In this document: in pieces, positions 21,650 through 30,677 of the stretch | How positions within the stretch are numbered: the first letter of the stretch is position 1 | How the letters are laid out: each line of letters opens with the position of its first letter | NCBI GenBank assembly: GCA_963691705.1 | Contig: OY829545.1 | Location: 44,379,475 to 44,443,474, forward strand | Reading direction: 5' to 3' | Length of the DNA: 64,000 nucleotides | Origin: Viola odorata | Taxonomy: Eukaryota > Streptophyta > Magnoliopsida > Malpighiales > Violaceae | The notes under the pieces: model-generated | The model's database searches: none | The model's input: the letters and a program-made list of their open reading frames with translations, nothing else | Told to the model about the DNA's origin: nothing | Position numbers and translations under genes: made by a program

Positions 21650-22671
21650 TGTTGATACCCGAATTTTGACGCCATTTAAATTAAATTTAGCATTCCTGTC
21701 ATTTTACTTAATTAATTACCATTTCAAATCAATTTGCTGTCGCTAGGATATTTTTAAATTCTCATCACATTTTATCATCATCGTTGTCATCGTCAGCATT
21801 CGAAATCGCATTTTTAATTTTTCGTCACGTCATTTTCATTATTATTATCATTAATATTTTCAGCCTTAAAAATTATATTTTTAATTATCCGTTAGTCATT
21901 TGCTAGTTATTTTTTCGTTTTAGGTCATCGCATAAAATTTAGGATTTTTAGTATTTTATCGCATTTTTTAGCATTTTTTTATTATTATTATTTATTATTA
22001 TTTTTGTTCGAACTTTTATTGGACCCAAGTAAATTCGCTTGGACAATAGCTCGAACGCGATATGTCTTCAATCAACTATTACCCACTATTTTTTTCATTC
22101 ACGCTAGTCAACTTCATCTCGTGCAATTCTAGTCGTAACGTCATTTATTTTTCGCTCGAACATATTCATGTTTCCAAACGAGAAAATAAACACGCCAAAC
22201 AAAGATTTTCCTTCATTCGCTGTCGACTAGTAAATTCATCTCATTTTTCTCTACAACTTGATCACCTCAGATTTTTGAGCTCTCTTGTCAAGCGAGTTCG
22301 ATCGTACCACTACCCGAGTCAAATATCCTGTTCGAGCTCATTTTTGCTCCCGAATGAAATCTCTTGGAGAAAACGCTCGAACATCCTTTCTTATCAGCCA
22401 GTTATTTTTTATTATTTTTCTAGATCACGCCACCTCTATTTATTTCGTAAAATTAATTCCCTAGCATTTTTCCCGTTCGAACATTCTATTTTCGCAAATG
22501 ATTTTTTTCTCGAGTCTCAAGACTAGCTTTTTTCGCATACTGTATATCGACTCTCTTGGCGTATTTTTCTCTATGCGCTGACTTGTTTTGATCAAGTTTT
22601 CGAACTGGTTGTTCCCGAAAATGGCCCGAGGCCATTTAAATAACATTAAAGGGCCAAGTTGATCACCATCA

Positions 22672-22744
22672 TTGATCTGGTTGACCAAGGAAAGTCAACC
22701 AGATCAACGGTTCACTATTTACGTGCATAATACACGTAAACAGT
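22672..22744 (+). repeat. Two adjacent inverted repeats (hairpins) in the Ogre-like LTR
   Basis: Hairpin A has perfect 14-bp arms, TTGATCTGGTTGAC (22672-22685) and GTCAACCAGATCAA (22694-22707), with an 8-nt loop. Hairpin B has 12-bp arms with one mismatch, ACTATTTACGTG (22714-22725) and CACGTAAACAGT (22733-22744), with a 7-nt loop. At the matching place in the inverted LTR hairpin B is GTTCATGTGCA (44856-44866) paired with TGCACATGAAC (44870-44880). They lie about 180-250 bp upstream of the LTR TATA box. Confidence 0.7.
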
Positions 22745-22918
22745 GCGAGCAAAGCAGTAGCGGAGCAAGCCACTGAGCTACTTGCTCCCGTCGCTTCTTG
22801 TCCTGTCCTTCATCATCACCCACGACCGTAGTTGCCACCTCGACGCCCTAGCCCCACCAGCGCACGCTCTCCCTCCTCCACGCGCAGCACCGCGTCTCCC
22901 TCCTCACGCGATTTCTAC

Positions 22919-22928
22919 CTATAAATAG
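22919..22928 (+). promoter_or_regulatory. LTR TATA box of the Ogre-like element
   Basis: CTATAAATAG in a C/T-rich setting, preceded by G/C-rich sequence and followed by CTCACAAATTCACACAAGC (about 22950), is a good plant core promoter. It would drive the element's genomic RNA. Position within the LTR is about 1.27 kb from its start. Confidence 0.65.
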
Positions 22929-23566
22929 AGGCCACTGCCTCTCCATTTTCCTCACAAATTCACACAAGCAAGATTGCTTCTTCTCCCTCCTTGATAGATT
23001 GCTCATTTCGAGCAATAATCGCCACAGTTCAAGCTTTTACTCTCGTAAGCATTTTCGGCGGTTTTACTGCCTCTCTTTCTTTAATTTTTTCGATTGCGTT
23101 TTGCTCACGTTAATTGCTTGTTTTCATCCTATTAATTCCTATATATTTCATAGATTAAATACATGCTTTCAATTTGATCAATCGTTAGGTAAATCGTATG
23201 AATTTTGAGCTTTTTTTAATTATCGCGTTTTAAACATTGTCCTTGCGTGTTTTAAGCCCTAATTTTTGCATAAATAAATTGTGGAGGGAAAGGGCTTTCT
23301 TCGGAGCTAAGGACCAGGCGATTTGGCCTGGACTTTTATTCCTCGAGGCTTTTTTATACTCAATTAGGAGCTTCCCTCCTCTAATTAAAACTTCTAGAGG
23401 TGACTCCTCTTTCTGCTTAAAAAAATAATTATTTCGTGACATCCACAACGACCACAATACTGAATGAATTTCTCATAATCATCCTCCTCAATCTCCTTAC
23501 TAACCCAGACCAACCAGTCCACAAATAGCCTTTCCAACCCTCTGTTAATCTTGTCCCAGAAGATCA

Positions 23567-24808
23567 CTGATAAGTGTCGAATCTCTCAAAAATAAAATGA
23601 TTACAACTTAACACTTAATGACAAAAGATATTGTGCACAGTGGTAAGAGGATCGCTCCTCAGGGAACAATGGTCCAATCCGAGTTTTCTAATTATGACCG
23701 ATTATGACAAAAACAAAGTAAATAGAGGAGGTATTTTCAAGATGAAAATAATATCAAACTAATACTAAGATTAAGGCGAAAGTGTAGCAGAACATTAGCA
23801 ACAAAACAAGAATTGTGAAGGTACAATCAAGATGATAAAGATTCCCGCTAAATACTTCTCAAGGTCATGATTCGAAACTGATTTTGTAGGGAAGCTATAG
23901 AAGTCAGGTTCACTTTGACTTCCTACTCTCCTCCTATATCAAGCCACTTAAAGAGATACTATATTAAGGATCTAATCTTCTAGCAGCCTTAAGGTTCACT
24001 TATAGGATTTAACTAGTCAATTGATAAAAACTGGGAGAGATTTCCCTTGGGCAAGGGAACGGTTCACTTGTCATTTTAAGCCAAATTGTTCTCTTTCTCT
24101 AGTCTCAAAGAACAACTATTATGCTGAAATCGATCTAGTTGTTTATGGTTAAAACCTAGGCTAACCAAACCTAAACTTAAAAAGGCTAAAATATCATTAA
24201 ATCAGAAGAGAGGAAATGCAAAATAGTTAGCCAAAAATGAAATCCTTAATTGAAAGAGAAATAGAGATCACAAATGTCAAAAATGTGTTCTGGAGTGGAG
24301 ACCGGGATGAAGTTCTAGTCTAATCTCCCTTCTCAATAGATGTAGGAAGGGTTAAATAGGTCCAAGTCTCTTTATCCTAGTTAAAAACAAAAGACAATCA
24401 TTTTTTGTATCCTACAAGGAATAATTATAATGCGGTTCCTAGTTCAATATAACTTTCAACTTCTTTAGAGGTCTTTGCACGTGCTTCCTCTCCTTCCTTC
24501 ATGCCATGCACAATTGTAACCCCACTGTGCAGGTGTCCATCCTAGGTTGCGGATAAACATCGCTACACTCTCTTCCCTAGGCCTAGGGAAGAGTCAGGGT
24601 TGCTCCTAGTTTGTGTCTTCTATCACCACTTGGTTATTTTTGCTCTTTTTCTGGGTTCTTTTACTCTTTTTCCTCTGATTCATCTTTTCTGGTTTGTTCT
24701 TGGAAAAAGAAGGGAATTGAACTCAAATTAGCAGTATCATCACCTCAATTATAACTAAAAGAGATGACAATTTTATGTAAAATAAGCACACAATCAGTCA
24801 CCTTAACC
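23567..24808. mobile_element. Unclassified non-coding LTR-like insertion in LINE copy B
   Basis: This is the counterpart of the insert at 5083-6385. It interrupts the LINE directly after the CPFA codons of zf-RVT and before LSVIFWDKIN. It begins near GTGTCGAATCTCTCAAAAAT and ends near CAGTCACCTTAACC. The phrase TTGTGCACAGTGGTAAGAGG lies at 23630-23649. No ORF, PBS or PPT could be recognised and no TSD was found. Confidence 0.5.
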
Positions 24809-25966
24809 TAAACCTAAACCGCAAACGGACACCACAATAACAAATAAGGCATTGACTCAATGCCACGCTCACAGCAATGGCATCCTAGGTCAACTACTAT
24901 ACCCCGACGAATCAGATTGTCCCTTGTAGGAAGCACCCATGAGCAAGCCTCCATATTGAAACTTTTTAGCTTGGGGTGGATTTTCAAACTCCAAAGGAAT
25001 TTCCACCAACCTTGGAGATGACTCACCATTGAATTTAGGTCCTCACTTGCCATCAGATGGTGGTACCCACTGTGGACCGAGTAGCAACCTGAATGAGTAC
25101 CTTGTCACACAAGAGAGTCCATCGTCCCAATCCAACTAAGTGGTAGGCTTAAGATTACAAAACCCTCTGGCATAGGAAAAATGTCATTCACTAACACGCA
25201 CTTTCAACATCGGTTCTCCCTATCAATAAGCTTTACCACCCTAGCCGTCTCTAGTAATCCAAATACAGGCAACCAGACCAGGCCATTTGGACCCCATGGA
25301 AGCCATGGATCATGCCAAATCCAAACCGAGTTCCCATCCTCTATCCGCCAATAACACTCCTTCCTCAGCACCTCCCTTCCCACCATAATACTTCGTTAAA
25401 TATAACTCAGTCGGTGCCCAATAGAAACCGAGAAGAAATCTACTCGAGAAAAGTATTTGCACAACCGCCAACCTTGCTTTTCCAGTAAGGCGAGATTGAT
25501 TTCAAGAATTTGTGAAAAACCCAACCCCCCAAGTGCCTTTCACCTGCACATCATATGCCAAGCTAACCAATGACTCTTTCATTCATCACTAGTACCACCC
25601 TACTTGAACCTCCTAGTCGCCTTTTTCACCTCATCACAGACAACCTTAGGGATCTCAAAGCAACTCATAATGCACGTGGGAATGGATTGTATCACAGACT
25701 TAATAAGAACCTCTCGCACCACCTGAGATAGCTTCTTCTCCTTACATATCCTATCACAAATGGAGCAGAACATGATGTGTTTGGATCGTCCAAACGCCAC
25801 AGGGAGCCTAAGATACTTCGAATGGTTGTCTGCAATCTTCACCCCTAGCCTATTCTGCACAGTATCTCTTATGATTTCATTTACATTGCTACTAAATGCA
25901 ACTTCAGACTTATCCATATTCACCTTGTGCCTAGATGAGACCTCATATTGATGACGTATCTTAGAG

Positions 25967-25971
25967 CTAAC
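25967..25971. repeat. Left target-site duplication CTAAC of the solo LTR
   Basis: CTAAC at 25967-25971 directly precedes the LTR terminus TGTCG. The same five bases follow the other terminus (CAACA) at 45627-45631. Joining the flanks restores a continuous LINE RT reading order. Confidence 0.85.
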
Positions 25972-26889
25972 TGTCGCGCCCCGAAAATTAAAAATTCGCG
26001 AGTGTGCAACGAAATTTGGGACCTTACGATGCTCAGCATAAACAGACACCTCGCAACATGCAATGAAGTCGCCACCCTAATTTCGTTGCTAGGTTTAGGG
26101 AACCTTAATCGTCATGGCATAGGAAATATAATAAGTAAAAAAACTAAAGGCATAAAAAAGGGGTCTGGACCCCAGACAAAAGGTTCGGAGTCGTATTATG
26201 GTCTCGGGAAGGTGTTAGGCACCCGAGTCACATCCGAAAATGGTTACCGGTTGATGAGAGAGGTGTTTAAAAGGTGTTTTGATAAATGCGTTTTGTTTTG
26301 AAAAGGGGGGCCTCAGAGGAATCGTCACTTTAGTCTTTTTTATGATCGTGACGTTCAGGAATAATTAATCATTGAACGGGGTTACCGTTTGATCGTCTTT
26401 TGGATGGGGTTACCGTTTATCAAGACCGATTGATTATTCTTGAACGTAACGTGATGGGACTGAATTTTCTGTAAGACTGAATGAGCGCCCTCTTATTTCA
26501 TCATCGGGTCATGCATGATTAGATTGATTGCTATGTGAACCTATCATGGATTTCTAACAGAGTACCGATTTAAACGATAGATTTTGAAGTGGAAAAACTG
26601 ATGTGGGATCGAAAGTCCCCATGTACATGCAGTCAATATATGCGAGAATTTAAAATCACATGAGCATGACATTTTAAGCAACTCTTTAAACACGTTGTTC
26701 ATGTGGGTTGATTTTAGTTCTAGCAGTTCTATATATCATGCGTACGATTGATATTTGCGAAAAGCGTTGAATAAATAAAAAGGAATCGAAAGGCGTACTT
26801 TCAAGCGAAGCTTGAAATTAAAACCTACAAAATGAGAGTGTTAGCGATAGCTTGAGAAATAACTAAGCAATTTTATGAGTGCGAAAATT

Positions 26890-27434
26890 TAAATGATAGT
26901 TGATTGCATGTGAGAAATGATGGATTTCACGCATATGAAAGTGAGATGCTGAGTTTGATTTGCATGCGAAAAATGATTGATTTTACGCATACGTAATTTA
27001 AATGATGACATGATTGCATGTGAAAAATGATTGATTTTACACATACGAGATTTTTAGATGCTGTGTTGCTTGCGTGCAAAAAATGATTGATTTTACGCAT
27101 ACGAGAATTAAAATGCTACGTTGATTGCATGCGCAAAATGATTGATTTTATGCATACGAGAATTTAAATGCTATGTTGATTGCATGCGATAAATGATTGA
27201 TTTTATGCATACGAGAATTTAAATGCTATGTTGATTGCATGCGATAAATGATTGATTTTACGCATACGATAATTTAAATGCTATGTTGATTGCATGCGAT
27301 AAATGATTGATTTGACCCATACAAAAATTAAATGCCGAGTTGATTGCATGCGAAAAGTGATTGATTTTACGCATACGAATAATTAAATGTTGAGTTGATT
27401 GAATGCGAAAAAAAAGATTGATTTGACGCATACG
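26890..27434 (-). repeat. ~58-bp tandem repeats in the solo LTR
   Basis: Roughly nine to ten units of the type GATTGATTTTACGCATACGA, AATTTAAATGCTATGTTGAT, TGCATGCGATAAAT follow each other. The most regular copies lie between 27110 and 27310. The array is cut by the Tat element at 27434, and its last ATACG is the duplicated target. One degenerate unit seems to continue at 43388-43420. The truncated LTRs of the plus-strand element do not include this part. Confidence 0.8.
27430..27434. repeat. Left target-site duplication ATACG of Tat element 1
   Basis: ATACG at 27430-27434 directly precedes the LTR terminus TGATAAG. The same five bases at 43388-43392 follow the other LTR terminus TTATCA. Confidence 0.9.
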
Positions 27435-27957
27435 TGATAAGATTCAATGTCGATCTTGTAAGATTCGGAGTCGTGCCTGATCGGAACGGTGGCGGTCGGT
27501 GCCGGATGTACCTGCAAAGCGCCGGAGGGGGGCTCCGGCGTAGACACTCCGATGCTTAAGTCAGTTCGGGTTTCAAAAATAACAGAGGTTCATCTGGGTG
27601 ATCTCGATCTTACCTTCTGATTGGAAACGTAGGGGTATTTATAGGCCTATTCGGCGATACCTGGCGATAACAATCCAGGCAATGTCTGATGGTGACGTCA
27701 CAAGCGATACCGATGGATGACGTCATGAGCGATATCTAACGGGGCTGTCGGGAGCGATAAGCTCGTGGGTCCCTAGGATGGGATGGTGCCGTGCGTATAG
27801 AGTCGCGTGAGTCCCCCCCCCCGCTGATGTCGACCATCCTAGGAATCCTTCGCCGATTCTAGGGAGATATGAAGATATCCTACGGGTCTTATGGGAAATC
27901 GTCCCGGCGGGAGCCGCAAGTGTGGTAGCACCGTTAGGGCTGTCTTGATTGTTATCA
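27435..27957 (-). repeat. 3' LTR of Tat element 1
   Basis: Reads TGATAAGATTCAATG...TGATTGTTATCA on the plus strand. It matches 42866-43387 with about 16 substitutions. In element orientation it is the downstream LTR. It carries a minus-strand TATA box (TATAAATA, 27636-27643) and two TGACGTCA sites (27693-27700 and 27718-27725). Confidence 0.9.
27693..27725 (-). promoter_or_regulatory. Paired TGACGTCA sites upstream of the LTR TATA box (3' LTR)
   Basis: Two perfect 8-bp palindromes TGACGTCA lie 25 bp apart (27693 and 27718), about 50 bp upstream of the minus-strand TATA box at 27636-27643. Closely spaced TGACG motifs of this kind are bound by plant bZIP proteins of the TGA class (as-1-like elements). 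Both sites are unchanged in the 5' LTR. Confidence 0.65.
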
Positions 27958-28877
27958 TAAACCCAACTGAAAACGAGCCCGAGTGTTTACCAAGGGCTGT
28001 CCATGTCTGAAATCTTAGATGAAAACTTGTTCTTTCGTGGGGCGGTATGTCTGCAGGATCTCCGAGTTTCTCTGACTGGTCGACGTTAACCATGTTAAGA
28101 GATGAGCTGAAACTTAGTTCTGAAGCTTCCCAGCGAACAAGCGGATTCCGTCCTTCATTCTTATCTAGAGACCTATTTTTCTGAGGCGTTAAGAGGTCCA
28201 CGAGAGACGCTGCTATTACGCTCGTGATCATGAGGGCATTGCTTTCGCCCAGCGATGTTAGTCTATTTGGCCTCTTGGCAGGGCTTACGGAGTCTCAACT
28301 TTATTCATGCCATAGAAGGGCTGCTGATGGGTCACTTGTGATACCGCCAAGGACTCAAACCAGGTCATGTCGTGGATTTGCATTCATTCCGGGTCCATCA
28401 TCCTTTCAAGTGTACTGAAAACACATGGAGGAGATAGGCATTTATAGAGAAGTTAGTAAACTTTGTACTTACAGGGGTTTGAGGTCACGCGGGCCCCGTT
28501 CTCCTCTTTCGCTTAAGGAAACAACGATATCGACGCGGCTTTACGCCATCAGCTGCCTACGGTTAGCGCGGCTTTATACCACCAGATGCCTGCGATACCG
28601 ATAAGGTTTTACGCATCTAGGGCCACCTGCGACATCAACGCGACCTTACACTCTGGATACCGGTAACCATATGGCTTTTACGTCATGGTTACCCGTGATA
28701 TCGTGCCCTTTGGCATTTTTCCATACTTTATCTCGCATCCTTTAGAACATCCATGCCGCGGATAGCATACGAGTATCAACATTTGCCTCTGCTTCAGGCT
28801 TATCAGTCCTTAAGGGTGACGGGATGGCTCGCCTTTTGAGGACCTCTTTGTTCTTTCCAAGGCCTCTCTTTGGGGCC
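27958..28877. other. Region between 3' LTR and antisense gene p1
   Basis: The first 50 bp (CCCAACTGAAAACGAGCCCG and on) are conserved in Tat element 2 at 50337-50385 and should contain the polypurine tract and 3' signals, although no strong purine run is seen. From 28530 to 28720 there are diverged copies of a 'GCGATACCG..AAGGTTTTACG..ATC' theme. Frames of 60-130 codons on either strand have no counterpart in element 2 and I do not call them. Confidence 0.5.
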
Positions 28878-28884
28878 TATAAAT
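28878..28884 (+). promoter_or_regulatory. TATA box of antisense gene p1
   Basis: TATAAAT lies 56 bp before the p1 ATG, following AAGGCCTCTCTTTGGGGCC. Element 2 has the same box at 50472-50478, after AAGGCC, 65 bp before its p1 ATG. There a CACGTG G-box lies at 50440-50445; it is absent here. Confidence 0.7.
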
Positions 28885-28933
28885 TGGGGAACTTTCTCCA
28901 CCCACGTTCTCCCCATCTCTGGCAATTCACATC

Positions 28934-29311
28934 ATGGATCATTTGACTAAGAATTTCCTCCTTTCCAAGGGCCATTCTCTCAAGAACCTCAATGATGGCG
29001 ACGTCGGGTTCCTGGAGAACATGCTGGTCAAGACCTCTGAGGACATCCTAGAGCTGCAAGGAATGCTGACCCCTCTTCATTCCAGGCTGGGAGCCACGTC
29101 TCTGGAGGATTTCAGCCCTTTGGAGAGCGTGTCAAAGCTGGCTGCCTCCATCGCTCGGATTCAAGTGGTGATCGCCATGCTGCAGCAGCGCAAGGATATG
29201 CTGGGGTGCTGCCTGAAGGGGATGAGCGCCACCTCCCATGATCTGATTCTGGTCATAGATTCTCTGAGAGACCTTTCCGAAGTGCCTGAGGACGCTACCT
29301 CTGACGCCTGA
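28934..29311 (+). CDS. Antisense cassette gene p1, small helical protein of unknown function
   Basis: This is an intact 125-aa ORF starting MDHLTKNFLLSKGHSLKNLN and ending with TGA at 29309. It lies opposite to gag-pol and is the first gene after the 3' LTR. Its homologue in Tat element 2 (50537-50920) is also intact and roughly 60% identical by eye, with the same start and the conserved blocks KTSEDI, ELQGM, LEDFSPLESV and LLGCCLKGM or MLGCCLKGM. The sequence has few Gly or Pro residues and looks mostly alpha-helical with heptad-like Leu/Ile/Val, so a small dimerising protein is plausible. It has no signal peptide or membrane segment. A TATA box lies 56 bp upstream and an AATAAA at 29385, 74 bp after the stop, so p1 looks like a complete transcription unit. 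I recognise no family. Confidence 0.75.
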   Translation: MDHLTKNFLLSKGHSLKNLNDGDVGFLENMLVKTSEDILELQGMLTPLHSRLGATSLEDFSPLESVSKLAASIARIQVVIAMLQQRKDMLGCCLKGMSATSHDLILVIDSLRDLSEVPEDATSDA

Positions 29312-29384
29312 TAGCGATGGCTCCCTTTGGGCCTTTTCTCTTTTCCTCCTGGCATGTAAATGTACTTTCCGGCCTCTAGGCCAT

Positions 29385-29390
29385 AATAAA
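29385..29390 (+). terminator. Poly(A) signal of p1
   Basis: AATAAA lies 74 bp after the p1 stop codon, in CTAGGCCATAATAAATAAAC. The same context (TTAGGCCATAAATAAATAAA, about 50990) follows p1 in element 2, so the 3' signal is conserved. Confidence 0.6.
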
Positions 29391-29643
29391 TAAACTGGTT
29401 TTATTACGCCGTTTGCAACTGTTCTTCTTCTTTAATGCGCCCTTTGTCTTTTCTTTCCTTGGAGATATTCTTAGCCCAACTGAAAACGGTTCAGCCACTG
29501 GGTGGATTTCTGATTGGTTGTTCAATATTAAATCTACACCGTTGTTGTCCTGGCAACTGATTGGGCGATTTTGCGGTTTTCCTCAATCAGGGGAAAATCT
29601 CAACAGGCGTGACTGTAAATCCATATCTGCACTTCAGGTTGTA

Positions 29644-29713
29644 CACGTGTCTTCTCTCAAGAGTCGGGTTAGAAGATCGAAGATCCTTTCTTCCCAATTT
29701 TCTGGCTATTTAA
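29644..29713 (+). promoter_or_regulatory. G-box and TATA box of p2
   Basis: A CACGTG G-box (29644-29649, in GTACACGTGTC) is followed by TATTTAA at 29707-29713. The distance from TATTTAA to the p2 ATG is 77 bp. Element 2 has TATTTAA at 51335-51341, also exactly 77 bp before its p2 ATG, but lacks the G-box. Confidence 0.55.
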
Positions 29714-29783
29714 GGGATCTTCTCTCCTTCGTTATCATTCATCTCCTTGCTGTTTTTCCCTCTGATTAGTATTCTGTGACCTC

Positions 29784-30215
29784 ATGGCTGATTCTCATTT
29801 TTTAGATACGTTCGCTCGAGATTCTCCACCAACTCCTCCGACTTCTCCTGACTCAGATAATCCTCCTCCGTCGCCTCCCTGGAGGCCGCCTGTTCGCCGA
29901 CGGTGCCGCAAGAGGCGGAGGAAAGATGCTGCGAGGGCATCTAAATCGTTTTTTGATTCTCTTGCTTCTTTCTCTTCGAAGGGGAAAGGAACGTATTTCC
30001 TTCCTAACGAGTCACCGCCAAGGGCTCCTTCCGCATGTTCAGCTGTTAAGACGGTGTCGCCGTCTGTCAAGGAGGAGTCAGATCGATCATCCACACGCGT
30101 GGGGGAGAGGGTTGAGGAACCTTTCCCTTTTGCTGGCGAGGATCCATCGCTTTTAGGTGAAGATGATGATGACGTGGTCTACTGCTACGGCATCTCATGG
30201 TCTGACGGCGAATAG
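29784..30215 (+). CDS. Antisense cassette gene p2, Pro-rich basic/acidic protein
   Basis: This is an intact 143-aa ORF. It begins MADSHFLDTF, has the motif PPTPPTSPDSDNPP (about residues 16-29), a strongly basic patch (RRRCRKRRRKDAARASK, about residues 38-54) that would act as a nuclear localisation signal, and an acidic tail (EEPFPF.., then GEDDDDVVYCY). The homologue in element 2 (51412-51837) is also intact and keeps the start, the Pro/Ser/Asp motif, a basic patch, EPFPF and YCY, although the middle has diverged. Basic plus acidic parts suggest a nuclear regulator or chromatin partner; that is inference, and no family is recognised. A TATA-like box lies 77 bp upstream and AATAAA at 30263, 48 bp downstream. 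Confidence 0.7.
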   Translation: MADSHFLDTFARDSPPTPPTSPDSDNPPPSPPWRPPVRRRCRKRRRKDAARASKSFFDSLASFSSKGKGTYFLPNESPPRAPSACSAVKTVSPSVKEESDRSSTRVGERVEEPFPFAGEDPSLLGEDDDDVVYCYGISWSDGE

Positions 30216-30262
30216 TTGGGCATACCATGCCTCTTTGTAGATGCCGTATGGCTTTTCCAAAT

Positions 30263-30268
30263 AATAAA
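30263..30268 (+). terminator. Poly(A) signal of p2
   Basis: AATAAA after GATGCCGTATGGC.. ; element 2 has AATAAA at 51882-51887 after GATGTCGTATGGCC. Signal and context are conserved downstream of p2. Confidence 0.6.
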
Positions 30269-30437
30269 ATGACGTTTTTATTTCTTTTCGCTCTTCTGCC
30301 GCTTTTCTTCCTTTATGTTTCCAGGATTATCGCGGGAGTAGGTCTTTCGCTAGACGCAACCGACTTTCGGTTTTCAGTCAGTAACTGTCTTCTCCCAAAA
30401 GACATTGATGACTGCCCACGCGTCCTTTTCCACTCTG

Positions 30438-30490
30438 CACGTGTTTTATTTTCACAGGTTGTTCCTTTTTTAGGTTTAACCTTTATAAGG
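30438..30490 (+). promoter_or_regulatory. G-box and TATA-like box of p3
   Basis: CACGTG at 30438-30443 is followed by CACAGGTTGTT and TATAAGG at 30484-30490. In element 2 the matching block has CACGTG at 52069, ACAGGTTGTT, then TTTAAAA at 52134. The distance from TATA-like box to ATG is about 195-200 bp in both. Confidence 0.5.
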
Positions 30491-30677
30491 AATTTGCTCT
30501 TGTCTTTTAGTATTTTTTGCTAATATTTCGAAATTCTTCGTATTTCCTTTCTTCTGTGCTTCTTTCTTCCCGAGGGATTTTACTGCAATTGCTTGCCGGT
30601 GCCGACGGCCGATTCAGTGGTTCTCTGCTCCAGGTATTTTGCGTCTCTATTGCCATAGCTTTACTTTTCATTCCATT

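Larger units (their letters stand above)
21650..23280 (+). mobile_element. 3' LTR of the Ogre-like element, truncated on the right
   Basis: The LTR begins TGTTGATACCCGAATTTTGA and aligns along its length with the reverse complement of about 44300-45626, the start of the inverted solo LTR. Shared landmarks are AGCCTTAAAAAT, TTTTAGGTCATC, TATTGGACCCAAGTAAATTCG and the hairpin region near 22670-22745. A likely promoter lies at CCTATAAATAGAGGCC (22918-22933), giving a transcription start about 30 bp later. The last ~2 kb of the LTR are missing: around 23255-23285 the alignment stops and LINE copy B begins. Frames inside, such as 22062-22526, show no domain and look accidental. Confidence 0.8.
23285..25971 (-). 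mobile_element. LINE fragment, copy B
   Basis: On the minus strand the RT part reads YEVSSRHKVNMDKSEVAFSS (about 25900-25960), KYLRLPVAFGRSKHIMF, VVREVLIKSVIQSIPTCIM and FEIPKVVCDEVKKATRRF. Next come WRIEDGNSVWIWHDPWLPWG (25204-25386) and the zf-RVT domain (LPTRDNLIRRGIVVDLGCHC..IESMPYLLLWCPFA, 24814-25053). After the insert at about 23567-24808, the LINE continues with LFVDWLVWVSKEI and WMSRNNYFFKQKEESPLEVL. It is close to copy A base by base. Its upstream RT part, including a YADH version of the YADD box, lies at 45627-45778, because an LTR inserted at 25971/25972. The left edge meets the truncated 3' LTR near 23285. Confidence 0.8.

Noticed and set aside
22062..22526. 154-codon frame inside the 3' LTR
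   Set aside because: Lies in U3 of the LTR, is not open in the homologous inverted LTR, and has only Ser/Phe-rich low-information sequence.
26890..27434. Repeat array considered as a CRISPR-like array
   Set aside because: Units are contiguous and diverged with no unique spacers, inside a plant LTR.
27839..28231. 130-codon minus-strand frame spanning LTR and spacer
   Set aside because: Crosses the LTR boundary and is not kept in Tat element 2.
28224..28418. Small plus-strand frame upstream of p1
   Set aside because: No counterpart in Tat element 2, whereas p1 to p4 all have one.
29795..30094. 99-codon frame opposite to p2
   Set aside because: Shadow of the Pro/Ser-rich p2 frame; composition mirrors it and it is not conserved in element 2.
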